Assembly (NCBI GenBank): GCA_022925895.1
Contig: JAKSYS010000018.1
Coordinates: 62,001-126,000, forward strand
Reading direction: 5' to 3'
From: Fragilaria crotonensis
Taxonomy: Eukaryota > Bacillariophyta > Fragilariophyceae > Fragilariales > Fragilariaceae
DNA length: 64,000 nucleotides
Made by a program: the position numbers and the translations under genes. The notes under the pieces are model-generated. The model was not told the origin of the DNA, searched no databases, and saw nothing but the letters and a program-made list of their open reading frames with translations. The stretch's first letter is position 1. Every line of letters starts with the position of its first letter. Below, piece after piece: positions 34,942 through 46,221 of this stretch.

Positions 34942-35552
34942 GAGATCATGCGCTAGGTCTTATGACATCTTCTGTTTTGTAAAAATGGGAAATGATGTTG
35001 CGACGACAGATGAGGTTGGCATCGCCTAGCTAGATGGAGTGTTTAGTTTTCCTAGGCCTCATGCTATACCGAGTAGGACGAAGGAGCGTAGCTTTCAGTG
35101 TTCCGCTGCAACACGTAATTCAAGTTTCAAGTAATATCATGGGATCATGGTATCGCAATGCGATACTAATGTAAAGGTCAGTAGTCCTCATCTTTATTCA
35201 TAAGTAGCATTGCTGAACTACTCGGAGTACCTCATGATCTACAAGTCGACAGAGATCTCCTGTGGCGCCTGCGATTGTCTCTACACGAAGGTCGACTTTT
35301 TCCGTGTTACGGTATGCCTGCCGTGTCACGGGTGTATGGACGAGGTTCGCATCGCATTACATGTTTATAACGTGTATGGCCTCATAAATTTTTAACCAAA
35401 ATCTGCCACTCAATATGACATACACACACTCGTCTGGCGCAGGCCATCACATGATCACATTGCATCCAATTGGCATCCTTTCCAATCTCCCTCCTGTTCC
35501 CAAAACAAGACGCCATTCATATCTAAACTGTAAAACGTAGAAGTATCTAATC
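34942..35552. other. Intergenic, nothing recognised
   Basis: About 610 bp holding the 3' region of the PLAC8 gene and the promoter of the inositol-3-phosphate synthase gene. Contains a CTACTCGGAGTAC motif near 35219. Confidence 0.4.
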
Positions 35553-37408
35553 ATGAGTAGCAGTATCCACAGTCTCGATGGCGAGTTTGTAGTCCAATCG
35601 GACAAATGTACCTACACAAACGACGCAATCATTTCAGATTATATGTAAGTGAATGTATTTGTGTGTGACAATGATATCCTACATTGCCAATGACAGACTC
35701 GAGTGGACGATTGGACGATGCATTCATCGGTATCTATAATCACTCTCACTCAACATTATCAATTTTACCACTAATTTTCGTACAGTTATCAAACCACAAT
35801 TGTGGAAGGAAATGTCGTCAAGCCGGTCGAGACAAAAATGCAATTCAAGACCGACCGAAAGGTAGGAAAGGTCGGAGTTATGCTGATTGGTCTTGGTGGT
35901 AACAATGGAACGTAAGTTCTCCTTTTGGCAAGCGTCCATGCAGTATCGCCATTCGTTTCCTTGGTTTACTTACACACCCAAAACACACAAAAATCTCAAA
36001 AAAAAACAATAGGACATGCGTTGCTGGTGCCATTGCCAATAAACTAGGACTCACTTGGGAAACCAAGGAAGGAATCAATACTGCCAATTATTGGGGATCC
36101 CTCATGATGGCATCCACTGCCAAATTGGGCAATGATCGAAATGGGACAGCCGTATACTCTCCCCTGAATAAAATGTTACCAATGCTACATCCGAATGACA
36201 TTGTTTGGGGAGGTTGGGATATTAATGGTATGAATCTCGGTGATGCCATGAAACGTGGTCAAGTGTTGGACATTGAACTGCAAAGGAAACTGTATCCACA
36301 TTTAGAGAAAATGACACCATTACCATCCGTGTACTTTCCCGATTTCATTGCAGCGAATCAATGCGAACGTGCCGATCACGTCCTGACGGGCAGCAAACAA
36401 GAGCAGATGGACGAATTGCGAAGGAACATTCGTGATTTCAAAACTCAAAATGCGTTGAACAAGGTTATAGTATTGTGGACGGCCAATACAGAACGCTTCG
36501 CGTCCATCGAAGAGGGCATCAACGATACCGCCGAAACATTGTTGGCCAGCATTGAACGAGGTGAATCGGAAGTGAGTGCGTCCACCATCTTTGCCGTCGC
36601 ATCCATCCTTGAGGGGTGCATGTTCATCAACGGATCACCACAAAATACATTTGTGCCCGGTGTCATTGATCTTGCCCGACAGCACAAGGTATTTGTGGCC
36701 GGAGATGATTTCAAATCAGGACAAACCAAAATGAAGTCCGTGTTGATTGACTTTTTAGTGTCGGCCGGGATCAAGCCAGTGTCGATTGTGTCGTACAATC
36801 ATCTCGGTAATAACGATGGAAAGAACTTGTCAGCTCCGTCTCAATTCAGGAGCAAGGAAATTTCCAAGTCCAACGTTGTCGACGACATGGTAGCATCCAA
36901 CAGAATCCTCTTTGAAGAAGATGAACACCCCGACCATGTGGTTGTCATCAAGTACGTGCCCTACGTTGGTGATTCCAAGCGTGCCATGGACGAATACACC
37001 AATGAAATATTCATGGGAGGTAAGAACACGATTGTGATGCACAATACGTGCGAAGATTCGTTGCTGGCAGTTCCGTTAATTTACGATTTGGTGATTCTTG
37101 GTGAATTGTGCGAACGCATCACCATGAGAAAGCAAGAGGGAAGTAATGGTTATTGTGAATGGGAAGGATTCCATCCTGTCCTATCGTTGCTGTGCTACAT
37201 GCTCAAGGCACCTTTGGTTCCCAATGGTGCTCCGGTAGTGAATGCTCTCTTTAGTCAGAGGTCAGCAATTATCAACGTGATGCGCGCCTGTTTGGGCCTT
37301 GCCCCAGAAAATCACATGACTTTGGAGCACCGCTTGGAAAGCTCCTTGGAAGAGTTACATGCATCATCTACCAATGGACGAAAGTCGAAACGAAGTCGCA
37401 TCAGCTAA
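35553..37408 (+). CDS. INO1: Inositol-3-phosphate synthase (myo-inositol-1-phosphate synthase)
   Basis: Three exons from clear GT-AG sites: 35553-35644, 35786-35911 and 36013-37408; frame is kept through both junctions and gives 537 residues, close to the 510-535 usual for the family. The enzyme converts glucose 6-phosphate to inositol 3-phosphate with NAD, the first committed step of inositol and phosphatidylinositol synthesis. Seen motifs: the NAD-binding GLGGNNGT at the end of exon 2, [14 protein letters not shown] at the start of exon 3, the central [20 protein letters not shown] and [14 protein letters not shown] regions that line the active site (Lys residues), and the C-terminal SKRSRIS tail. 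Both small N-terminal exons match the eukaryotic N-terminus (S..Y..D.I...Y.Y.TT.V). No signal peptide, so probably cytosolic. No frame break. Confidence 0.95.
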
Positions 37409-38036
37409 GAACAATAACGAAACATGTGGACAAGGCGGGAGCACGAAAGTTGCAGATGTTGTGAGTAATTCGCTTTGGATGCTACATTGCGCTATCAGGG
37501 AGTATGCCATTCGTTCTAGTTAAGTTCCCCAGCACCAGGGAGGTTTTACTTCCTGCTAAACTCTCTATCTATTATCGGCATTGTCTTTGAGGGGCTGGTT
37601 CGACTCTGCTAGCCAATACTACGAGCATAGTGTGTCACCGGTACGATGCACGTTCGCAAATCATACATCGATACATACATCATCGTCGTCTATAGCCTCT
37701 TGCCCGTCAGTCCCGCGGCCGGCGTTAGCTCGCTCCACACTCAACAGTCCACAGTACTACCGGTAACAAAGGTGTAATGTGTAATCCATGTAGTATCACA
37801 GAGTAACAGTACAGTTGGTACTCTGAGTAGCTACCGGTAGTATTATATCGACGACAGGCGGGTTCGTGTGCTGAACCTCTGAACCATACACGACACCCCG
37901 TCCTCCTCCATCACTTCACTTGTGATGTCCTTATCCTTCCTGATCTCGGAACTTGGCACATTGTACTCCAGTACAACACTCCTCAACTCATTCAATACAG
38001 AGATATTATTGGTATAATCAGTCGAAAGTTGAAACC
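37409..38036. other. Intergenic region with CTACCGGTAG palindrome
   Basis: About 630 bp. A CTACCGGTAG palindrome is at 37831-37840 and GTAC motifs surround it. The promoter of the downstream DHHC gene is expected here. No gene is seen. Confidence 0.45.
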
Positions 38037-39428
38037 ATGACCTCATCACCGTCACCCGTATCGCCGCGGTCGCAATCTCAATCTCCATCGTCGCTTCCAT
38101 CACAAGAACCACACGTGGAACGATGGAGGAACCGATGGACATTGTTTCAACGAGCCTTGCGATCTCATGATGAATTTGATGCGTGGTATTGGGTGTGTCA
38201 ATTGGGTGCAGGATTGGCAGATTATCTCTACCATGCGTTACGAATTCACCATGTGGTTCATTTTTTTCAATTACAAACGTTGTGGCGACCCCTGACACCA
38301 GCCATTGCCATTGTTTTGATATTGTTCACCTTGTGTTCGTACTTTGTTTCACTACGAATACACTTGGTACGTCATCGATGGTGTCCATCCATGCATCACT
38401 CGAATGCGACCACTGTACTCGGTGTTCATGGTACACCAGGAGAATCATGTACCTGGGAATATGTTCACTCAACAATTGTCACGTATTTGGGAATCATGAT
38501 TCTATATACCTACATTGGAGTCATTTTTGAATCTCCAGGAGTGGCGATACCACTGCGAGATCTTCCAACCGAGTACCGATGGAAAGCAATTCAAAGTCAA
38601 GGTGGGTTCTTGGGATGGGATGCTACCGTGGACATTGCTGCCGAACGCCGTCGAGTGGAAGCCTACGGACCAGCACTATTGATGCAACAAGATGATGATG
38701 ACGACGACAACAACAACACTGCTTCCGAGTATCCAACCACCAATTTTACATTTTGCAAAAAGTGTGATACATGGAGACCGCCCCGATGTCATCATTGTTC
38801 CACGTGCAGACGATGTGTGTTGCAGATGGATCATCATTGTCCTTGGGTCAACAATTGTATTGGATACAATAACATTCGTACCTTCATCTTGTCTCTCGCC
38901 TTCCTCGTGCTGGGCTGTTGGTACGGAGCGTCCCTGCTGGCCATGCCGTTTTTCGAATTGATACGACACCAAGTCGCCGCACATGGATGGAAGCTCATTT
39001 ATCGCAACGGAACCGGATTCCTGGACCTGCCCGGTCCATCGGAATTATTGTATCAAATGATTTCTGGCAATCTTCCACCAGATGTGTGGATCAAGATGGT
39101 ATTTCCGCTACTCACTGGAGTTGGAACTGTGCTTACAGTGTTTTTGGCATTTCACATCAAGTATCTCGTGTCAGCACATACCACACTAGAGAACACGATA
39201 GTACTGACCAACATGCGCACCGAGGCCATGGATGTGCTCAGGAGGAGGTCGACTTCCGGAGACACGATTGTGAGACCCACAAACCCATTTGATCAGGGAT
39301 GGAAGAAGAATGTGTTCCAAATTCTCGGACCCAACCTACTTGGCTTGCTGCTACCGATCCGACTTGATTCACCACCACCTCCGTTTGTGCCACCCCCAAA
39401 GTCAAAGAGTATGCGGAATTGTAGATAA
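38037..39428 (+). CDS. DHHC-type protein S-palmitoyltransferase
   Basis: 463 residues from ATG 38037, no intron. The Cys-rich domain reads [20 protein letters not shown] then [20 protein letters not shown], giving the full zinc-binding set and the catalytic DHHC. Four transmembrane helices: about residues 82-107 and 146-165 before it, 283-310 and 345-372 after it. The TTxE motif of the family appears as TTLEN after the fourth helix. Family role: transfer of palmitate from acyl-CoA to Cys residues of target proteins at Golgi, ER or plasma membrane. An acidic D/N run sits between helix 2 and the zinc domain. The C-terminus is Pro-rich ([20 protein letters not shown]), and this last part of the gene is tandemly repeated downstream. 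Confidence 0.92.
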   Translation: MTSSPSPVSPRSQSQSPSSLPSQEPHVERWRNRWTLFQRALRSHDEFDAWYWVCQLGAGLADYLYHALRIHHVVHFFQLQTLWRPLTPAIAIVLILFTLCSYFVSLRIHLVRHRWCPSMHHSNATTVLGVHGTPGESCTWEYVHSTIVTYLGIMILYTYIGVIFESPGVAIPLRDLPTEYRWKAIQSQGGFLGWDATVDIAAERRRVEAYGPALLMQQDDDDDDNNNTASEYPTTNFTFCKKCDTWRPPRCHHCSTCRRCVLQMDHHCPWVNNCIGYNNIRTFILSLAFLVLGCWYGASLLAMPFFELIRHQVAAHGWKLIYRNGTGFLDLPGPSELLYQMISGNLPPDVWIKMVFPLLTGVGTVLTVFLAFHIKYLVSAHTTLENTIVLTNMRTEAMDVLRRRSTSGDTIVRPTNPFDQGWKKNVFQILGPNLLGLLLPIRLDSPPPPFVPPPKSKSMRNCR

Positions 39429-39916
39429 ACTGTGGACTCGTTCGGGAATTTAAAGCCACTTCCAGACCAACCATCGCCCAGCGCTGTGTGCGACCCTCAA
39501 ACCCATTGGATTAGCTGGAAGCAGAATGCGTTAACAATTCTCAGACCCAACCTACTTGACTTACTGCGACACATCCGACTTGATTCACCACCACCTCCGT
39601 TTGTGCCACCCCCAAAGGCAAAGAATATGCGGCATTGTAGATAAACTGTGGACTCGTTCGGGAATCGTAAACTAGTTTCAGACCATCAACCATCGCCCAG
39701 CTCTGTGTGCGATTCCCATTGGATCAGCTGGAAGCAGAATGCGTTAACAATTCTCAGACCCAACCTACTTAACTTGGTGCGACACATCCGACTTGATTCG
39801 CAACCACCTCCGTTTGTGCAACCCCAAGACAAAGAATATGCGGAATTGTAGATAAACTGTGGACTCGTTCGGGAATCGTAAACTAGTTTCAGACCATCAA
39901 CCATCGCCCAGCGCTG
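39273..39916 (+). repeat. Tandem triplication of the DHHC gene 3' end
   Basis: Three head-to-tail units: 39273-39491 (219 bp, inside and just after the DHHC gene), 39492-39710 (219 bp) and 39711-39916 (206 bp). Each contains the last 45 or so codons, the stop and the start of the 3' UTR. Units 2 and 3 keep an open frame in the repeated coding part (QNALTILRPNLL, then HIRLDS). Unit 2 keeps the stop context AGA TAA; unit 3 has a small change near 39826 that ends its frame slightly earlier. Confidence 0.88.
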
Positions 39917-40331
39917 GATAAAAGTACAGTACTGTGTAACCCAGTAGTGAAATCGGAGTGATGCGTTGAGTGACGTAGTGGTGACAGCACGGCCGTATCG
40001 TCAGTCAAGACTCGCGTCGCATCGCCTTATCGTGTACCACGTGGAGTGATGAATATGACGTCAGCTTAGCGCACTTCATATATCGTCCTACTGTACGGAT
40101 ACGAATTACTGAAGTATGAATACACGCAATCTAATTTTCCCTTCATGTGTATGACTCTCGCCAGCCCAAATTTGGAATTTTGATTCTTGAAGTGTGAGAT
40201 CATCACTGTCGCTAACTGTAATTAAGCTAAAGCAAGGGTTAGTCGCCACCGACTGTCTCAGGCCTTCCGTTCAACCGGCTTGCTTCTCATCCACAGCCAA
40301 CGTCACCTTCAGATCGAATCCAAACCTAATC
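39917..40331. other. Intergenic, upstream of plastid reductase gene
   Basis: About 415 bp between the 3'-end repeat and the ATG at 40332. No gene is seen. Confidence 0.4.
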
Positions 40332-41892
40332 ATGCTGCCTGAAAGGCGAAGGATGAAGGTGAATAGAAGTCTAGTGTCGAAAACTGGTTTCGGATTGGCG
40401 ACGCTTGCCATCTTCACTCCATTGGCGAGCGCCTTTATTTCGCCATCATCAAGGGCTCTAAGAATAAACACGGAAACGAGCATATTACAAACGAACCACA
40501 AGTCATCAACACCCCGATCACTATGCAAGCTGAAAATGAAGCCCAGAATCACCATGGTACGTGTTGTATAGTTGACAGTGATTGATTTGCTGTCACGAAA
40601 ATGGTCGTGAAGCTCGTTCCTCTTACCATGTTATCATCCATTTCTAGCACCCACATGCCAACCTCGCAGTAGCAATTGATCAACCCATATTGCCATCCAG
40701 AAACGCTGGCATCACACGCTTCCTAATCTCTATTCTAATGTCCGATACAGCCAAGGCTGCCGTAATAGCCTTTGCGATCGCCGCAGCACTGACAGTAATA
40801 GCTCGAAGTGGTATTGTTGTCGGAGGAGTGACCTCCATAATGGCCTTTTTCAAAGGTGCAGTACTGAGGATAGTAGATCAGGTAAAGCCAAAGAAGGAGG
40901 GTGTTCCAATGACCTTTTCCGATGCGGAAAACGATGGTTGGGGAGTGTGCACGCTTCGATCCAAACGCAAACTTGGGAAAACATCATTTGTACAGTACGA
41001 CTTTGATTTGCCCAAATCAAATTTAGTTCTGCCACTGAAATTGGGGCAACAGTGCGAGCTTTGCTGTTTGGACAACAATGGGAACGTTGCCAAAGGGGAC
41101 TTTTATGTCTATCATTCGACTGTGAACCCAACTCTGGGTAGGTTCAGTATAGTGGCACCCAACAAGTCTGCCATGGAGAATGAATATGAAGTCGGGGCAG
41201 ATGCGTCTAATTTTGTAAGTTTCCCGCAAGCAATCAGACTGACTTGTTCGTCGTGATTATTATCATTGTCGTTGTTGTTTTCGTCGTCGTGGAACGCCTG
41301 GTTACGGTGCATTCATCTATAATCGCAGACAGTTTTTCCGACTTGATTTCGACAATCAAGAAACCAAAAACCAACAACCGTTCCTCACTCAATATGCTTC
41401 ACCCTATTTATTTCTCCATCAGGTCCGTGTCTTGAAGAATGATCTCAAAGTGGGTGATGAGATTGCAGTCAAACCTGGCGATCGCAAACTGGAATACCGA
41501 GGAGCACATTTCCCGTGACGGACATGGTCTACCTTGCATCTGGAACGGGAATAGTACCGATACTGGAACAGGTCCGAGCGGTGTTACCGAATGGCCAATC
41601 CAGTGTCAAATCCGTGACTGTGATTTGATGGACGAAGATGCCAACAACTTTGATGTGATTGCCGATCAATTGGAACGAGTATCACAAGTACACGACCAAA
41701 TTGGCTGTGGCATGTGTTGTGGATAACATGCGAGTGAATTCTTTGGCAGACAACACTGGGATTGTAAATGCAGTTCCCGAGTTCGTTCCGGGGACCATGG
41801 CAGTTCTGAGTGGACCAAGACCCATGCAACGGAAGGCAGTCACATACTTGACGAGTCGGGGATATCCAGAGGATTGCATTTGTCTGTTGTGA
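40332..41892 (+). CDS. Plastid-targeted FNR-like (cytochrome b5 reductase-type) oxidoreductase
   Basis: Exons 40332-40556, 40648-41214 and 41423-41892, all phase 0; introns 91 and 208 bp. The N-terminus is a signal peptide ending ASAFISP, the diatom plastid import motif; a second ATG at 40353 is equally possible. A hydrophobic stretch (AAVIAFAIAAALTVIARSGI) suggests a membrane anchor. The FAD-domain part includes GVCTLRSKRKLG, LPLKLGQQCEL and KGDFYVYHS. Exon 3 gives VRVLKNDLKVGDEIAVKPGD, VYLASGTGIVPILEQVRAVL (NAD(P)H-binding GTGxxP), and ends with VLSGPRPMQ and TSRGYPEDCICLL. Exon 3 needs three single-base corrections (near 41515, 41628 and 41677). Likely an NAD(P)H-dependent electron donor in the plastid; substrate unknown. 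Confidence 0.7.
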
Positions 41893-42116
41893 GTGGTAAA
41901 ATGGGGGGTTGTAAAGAACACGCGTTCCATCGTAGCTTTTCTTCTGCGTAACTCCAGTGTTGGAGCATTTCAGTTGCGATAGTATGGATTTCGAATACGA
42001 GCATCAGCATCGACAGGGTTCCAAGGCATCCCACAAAAAGTCTAGGACGACAGGGGAATGTGAATTCTTCTTCAGCTTCTTAAGCTGATAGGGAGTAGTT
42101 CGTGGGACGAAGGGGT
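41893..42116. other. 3' flank of the reductase gene
   Basis: Short spacer before the tandem repeat array. No feature seen. Confidence 0.3.
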
Positions 42117-43110
42117 TTGCCATTGTGCGGGGCCTTTGGTTACTCTCTGTTGTTGCCCATAACTCATGACATGATACAGCCATGACAGTCAATTTCACAG
42201 TCAAGATTAAACGGGTGTCTCCATGAAAAGGAAGGATCATCTCGGAGACGCAACCTGCGGAACAAACGAACATCAATAGAGGAGGTTCCTCGGCTATAGC
42301 TGTATTTGTTGGTACTTCAGTTTGATGAGTCGAAGATACCGACGGTGTACTGGTACTCCGTACAATCACAGAACTAAACTACCGGTAGTTAGCCTCATGT
42401 CAATCATGCAAAGTACACTACTACTAGCACAATTGCGACGTAGCTGATGCAATCGCTATGTTATTGATGGGGACTTGCCACAGTGCGGGGCCTTTGGCAA
42501 CTCTTCCCTGGTTACGCATGACTCATGGCTCATGACCTGATACCGGCATGCCTGTCAATGTCATAGTCAACATTCGACAGGGAGTCTCTGTGAGAAGTAA
42601 GTATCATCTTGGAGACGCAACCTGCGGAACTAACGAACATAAAAAGAGGAGTTTCCTCGGCTATAGCTGTATTTGTTGGCACTTCAGGTGGATGAGTCGA
42701 AGATATCGACGAGACGCTGGACAATTACAGAACTAAACTAGTTCGCCTCCTGTCAATCATGCAAAGTACACTACTACTAGCACCATTGCGACGTAGCTGA
42801 TACAATCGCTATGTTTTTAATGGGGACTTGCCCTAGTGCGGGGCCTTTGGTTACTCTCTCTGGTTGCTCATGACTGATGACTCATGATGTGATACAGCCA
42901 TGCCAGTCAATGTCACAGTCAACATACGACAGGAGTCTCTATGGAAAGTAAATATCATCTTGGAGACGCAACCTGCGGAAGAATTGAATACTAATAGAGG
43001 ATGTCCTCGGCTATAGCTGTAATTTGTTGGAAGTTTCTGTTCGATGGTTTGAAGCTACAACGCCGAGTTCATGTTGCACTGGTACTCAGTGCAAGTACAA
43101 AACTACTGTA
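42117..43110. repeat. Tandem repeat, about 355-bp unit, 2.8 copies
   Basis: Units start at about 42117, 42475 and 42828 (periods 358 and 353), each opening with TTGCC...GTGCGGGGCCTTTGG. Shared landmarks are GGAGACGCAACCTGCGGAA, CCTCGGCTATAGCTGTA and TTTGTTGG. Units 1 and 2 also share GTCAATCATGCAAAGTACAC near their ends. Unit 1 contains the palindrome AACTACCGGTAGTT (42377-42390), lost in unit 2. No coding frame is kept across units. The array lies between the reductase and RPL35 genes. Confidence 0.85.
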
Positions 43111-43165
43111 CTCTACAGTAAACTGCATCAAATAACCAAATGGAGTCAAACGCCTAAAACCTAAT

Positions 43166-43531
43166 TTAAGCCTTGACAGCAAATTTCAAGGCCGGGAAGG
43201 ATGCTTCCTTCTTCTTCTGACGATAAGTCTTTTTGCTGAGTTCCACCTTGGTAAGAGCACGTCGGATGGCTCGTGTCTTTTTGATGCGCAAGTCCTTGGG
43301 CATGTACTTGGCACCGGCGGCGGCCTTGCGGAGTCCCTCCTTTTGCATTTGGTTGTGCACCGTCAGGATGCGAGCAATGTTCTTGCGAACGGACTTGATC
43401 TTGGCAATCTTACTGGCAGCCCCACCCGTGACCTTGGCCACGTGCAATTCTGCCAATTCCTTTCGTTGCTCGGCAAGGTTTTTGAGCAAGTCCTCCTTGG
43501 TGCTGCCTCGCAGTTCAAATGCCTTGACCAT
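43166..43531 (-). CDS. RPL35: 60S ribosomal protein L35 (uL29)
   Basis: 121 residues, the normal length for eukaryotic L35, intact and without intron in the coding part. Starts [20 protein letters not shown]; the conserved core is [20 protein letters not shown], then TVHNQ, followed by [17 protein letters not shown] and a Lys-rich end. The protein sits beside the peptide exit tunnel of the large subunit and takes part in docking of SRP and other nascent-chain factors. The start is the only ATG giving the family N-terminus. Confidence 0.97.
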   Translation of the reverse strand: MVKAFELRGSTKEDLLKNLAEQRKELAELHVAKVTGGAASKIAKIKSVRKNIARILTVHNQMQKEGLRKAAAGAKYMPKDLRIKKTRAIRRALTKVELSKKTYRQKKKEASFPALKFAVKA

Positions 43532-44585
43532 TTTTGGAATGTATTGAAGTTCGTAACTTTGTTTTTGGGAAAAGGCTGATGTGTTCGAAACAGTGTAGGT
43601 AACTATATGAGTTCATCGTTCATTGTCGATTGACAGGAGTAAGTGAGGGGGAAAGCAAGTAACGAAAGGTTAGTGTCGTTCAAATCCAGTTGCAACAGTG
43701 GCATCTCATCGTGTCATAGATCATAGTGGTAAATCACGGCATGGCAACACGATGAGCCCAGAGAAGAACCGGCACATTGTATCGGCAATACAAGGTACGC
43801 AACTGACAAAGGCAAACCATGCCACATGGAGCTACACATTCTCGCCCGCTCCATCAGTTGTTGGATGTTCACTTTCGTTGTCCCCTTTCTTTACACCAAA
43901 ACAAACCCGCACTGACTACAATGTCGTTATGACTGATAAGTACGACCTTGATCATGACTATAAGAACAGCAAAGGCGCCAGCAGCGACATGATGGACATG
44001 AACATGGTCACTCACATTACCAACACAACGATGATACAGTGCGGAAGCTCGAGTTTCGAAGGCCGAGGTGACTGTGGGAAAGCGGCGTTCCAAGTAAATG
44101 GTAATCAGGTCAAAGGGAACCTGGAAAACTGCTACGGTGCTACAGTACTGGGACAATTGTATTTCTTTCTGAATCTTGAATGTGTCATGTCCTTCTCTCC
44201 TAGAAACAACTAATTGTCTGTGCGAAGCCTAAAACGTGCTCAGATCGCGGCTCCGGCCCCCCTGGTTTTTTAATGTGCGAGCATATCCTGGATCGCGAAC
44301 ACTCTGTGGATCGTGCCGAATGTGGAGAAATCTTACTGGAATACTGGTAGTACTGTACGGTTGTTCTGTAGTACTTTCGGTACCACGATCTCAGGAACAT
44401 CACAGTACATGTGCTCCATGCCACGCAGATGACACCTTGACAGATTTCTTGTCTCCCAAGTCCCATGTCGTCTCGACACATACGACCGGCATACATGCAG
44501 GCGAATACAATCAAGAACTGCAATCTTTTTACTGTATGCATAGTAGAAGAATCAATCTCAATCTCTCACAATCAGCAACACAAAG
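43532..44585. other. Region between RPL35 and the UbiA gene
   Basis: About 1 kb. The RPL35 promoter is at the left. A plus-strand frame ending at 44213 could be a small gene (listed separately). The rest, including GTAC motifs near 44340-44410, looks non-coding. Confidence 0.4.
43929..44213 (+). CDS. Possible small protein, unknown
   Basis: A 94-codon frame from ATG 43929 (MTDKYDLDHDYKNSKGASSD) to TAA; the frame is open further upstream to 43698. It has a Met/Asp-rich segment and four Cys residues (IQCGSS, GDCGK, ENCYG, LECV). I do not recognise it. It may be a real small gene or a chance frame. Confidence 0.25.
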   Translation: MTDKYDLDHDYKNSKGASSDMMDMNMVTHITNTTMIQCGSSSFEGRGDCGKAAFQVNGNQVKGNLENCYGATVLGQLYFFLNLECVMSFSPRNN

Positions 44586-45989
44586 ATGAAGGCAGTTCCT
44601 GCTGCAATGAATCCTACAAGGACTTGTTCAATGATGCATACTCCAATTTCTCTTGTGATGCTGTCGCTGTCATTGTCACTTTCTACAACGAGCATGCCAC
44701 AAGTTCATGCCTTCTCAGCGCAACTTCCGCCTCCGTGGAAACAGAAACGAACGTCATCGTCTTCAACAAAGGATTCGCTCAATGACAAGCACGTCGGATC
44801 AAGATATACCTCTACCACCATTTTCCTGACTTCAGATGCATTGCCATCATCACATACCTCTGCCACACAGTCCCCAGACCATTATGAACAATCAGAGAGC
44901 GTTGCCAGCAACAGCACTGCCCCTCGAGTCTTTATTGCTCCATCGCATGCTGATGCTCACGCAAATACGAATGCTCATGCTCATGCTGATATAGCGTCCG
45001 TGGCGACAATTGCCACCAACTCTTCCTCGCCATCTCTGCTACCCCTAGCCAATGACCAAATATCAGTCCTCTCGTACTTGAATACGCTCTGGGCCATGAC
45101 CAGACCATCCAATTTCCTCGGCGTTGTCCTCTTTCACACACTGGGGACCTATCTTGCCATCAACAAATCGACAGCAAAACTCATTCCTATTCTACTTCAT
45201 CCACAACAAATTGTGGTCCTCATCTCGCTCATGCTCACCTCCGCCACGAGCATGGTCGTGAACGATTACTACGACGCCAAATCGGGTCTCGATTCCGCCA
45301 AACCCAACAAGGCCATGGCACCACTGCCCGTGGTGAAACGATTTCTAGGATTCTTGTACGCGCCACTGTTGTTGTGTACGGCCGTGTGTCCAGGAATTCC
45401 AGCACGCCTATCCGTCTTGGGTGGGACCATGTTGACCTTTCTGTACACGCAACATTTGAAACCCATCACATGGATCAAGACTGTCACGTGTGCACTCTTG
45501 ATTGCACTATCGCCTCTCACATCCGGAGTTGCGGCGCTGGCGTTGCAACAACAATTGGGATTGGAACCCAACATTCATAATTATGGATCATCCCTCACGT
45601 CCTTGTTCCGATTGGGTGCCATGTTATTCTTTGGATTTTTAGGACGAGAAATCCTCATGGATATTAATGATGTTGTGGATGATCGGTTGCACCGAATCAA
45701 GACAGTTCCAGTACGATATGGTCGACAATTTGCATCTCGCATTGCCTTGGTATCGACGTGCATCATGGGACTCTTGTGTCTTCTGCCCCTAATCACGTCG
45801 TCATCCTCATTCCTACTACTGCAACACCATCGACGACGACAAGTGGCATTGGGACTCCTTGGAACTGTCGCACAAATTAGACGAGCCTATCAAGTAGCAC
45901 ACAGCGGAGGAACAGCACCAGAATTGGTAGACAAGGCCGTGGAAGAAGGGAAACTAACAGTGTTGTTCTTGCTGGCAAGTTATATCTAA
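44586..45989 (+). CDS. UbiA-family prenyltransferase, probably plastid
   Basis: 467 residues, no intron. The N-terminus is a signal peptide followed by VHAFSAQLPP, an A-F junction fitting diatom plastid import. A Ser/His/Ala-rich linker leads to the UbiA domain from about residue 160: MTRPSNFLGVVLFHTLGTYL, the first Asp-rich motif NDYYDAKSGLDSAKPNKAMA, several hydrophobic helices (LLLCTAVCPGIPARLSVLGG; TCALLIALSPLTSGVAALAL; LGAMLFFGFLG) and the second motif DINDVVDDRLHRIKTVPVRYG. Both Asp motifs bind Mg-diphosphate of the isoprenoid donor. Family members make chlorophyll, tocopherols, phylloquinone, plastoquinone or archaeal-type ether lipids; the second motif does not match chlorophyll synthase well, and the acceptor cannot be told from sequence alone. 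The C-terminus is hydrophobic. Confidence 0.85.
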   Translation: MKAVPAAMNPTRTCSMMHTPISLVMLSLSLSLSTTSMPQVHAFSAQLPPPWKQKRTSSSSTKDSLNDKHVGSRYTSTTIFLTSDALPSSHTSATQSPDHYEQSESVASNSTAPRVFIAPSHADAHANTNAHAHADIASVATIATNSSSPSLLPLANDQISVLSYLNTLWAMTRPSNFLGVVLFHTLGTYLAINKSTAKLIPILLHPQQIVVLISLMLTSATSMVVNDYYDAKSGLDSAKPNKAMAPLPVVKRFLGFLYAPLLLCTAVCPGIPARLSVLGGTMLTFLYTQHLKPITWIKTVTCALLIALSPLTSGVAALALQQQLGLEPNIHNYGSSLTSLFRLGAMLFFGFLGREILMDINDVVDDRLHRIKTVPVRYGRQFASRIALVSTCIMGLLCLLPLITSSSSFLLLQHHRRRQVALGLLGTVAQIRRAYQVAHSGGTAPELVDKAVEEGKLTVLFLLASYI

Positions 45990-46221
45990 TCATGGCCAAG
46001 CGTTTGGGATATAACGATGGACGTAATGCATGGTGATTTGGTACATTACCGTGACACTTTGGAACTGATTCGACTACTTTGGTGTAATTGTACTAATATT
46101 AGCTTTTAGATTGTTGATATTGCAGGTATTGCTTCTTTCTGCTACTCGTATTCCAGTGAGGGAGTACATGCATCAGGTTACATGAGTAGATGTAGATTGT
46201 TGAAATACATTTTGCGTGCAA

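Noticed and set aside
42117-43110. Tandem repeat considered as LTR pair
   Set aside because: The units are directly adjacent, occur nearly three times and lack TG...CA ends or internal coding sequence.
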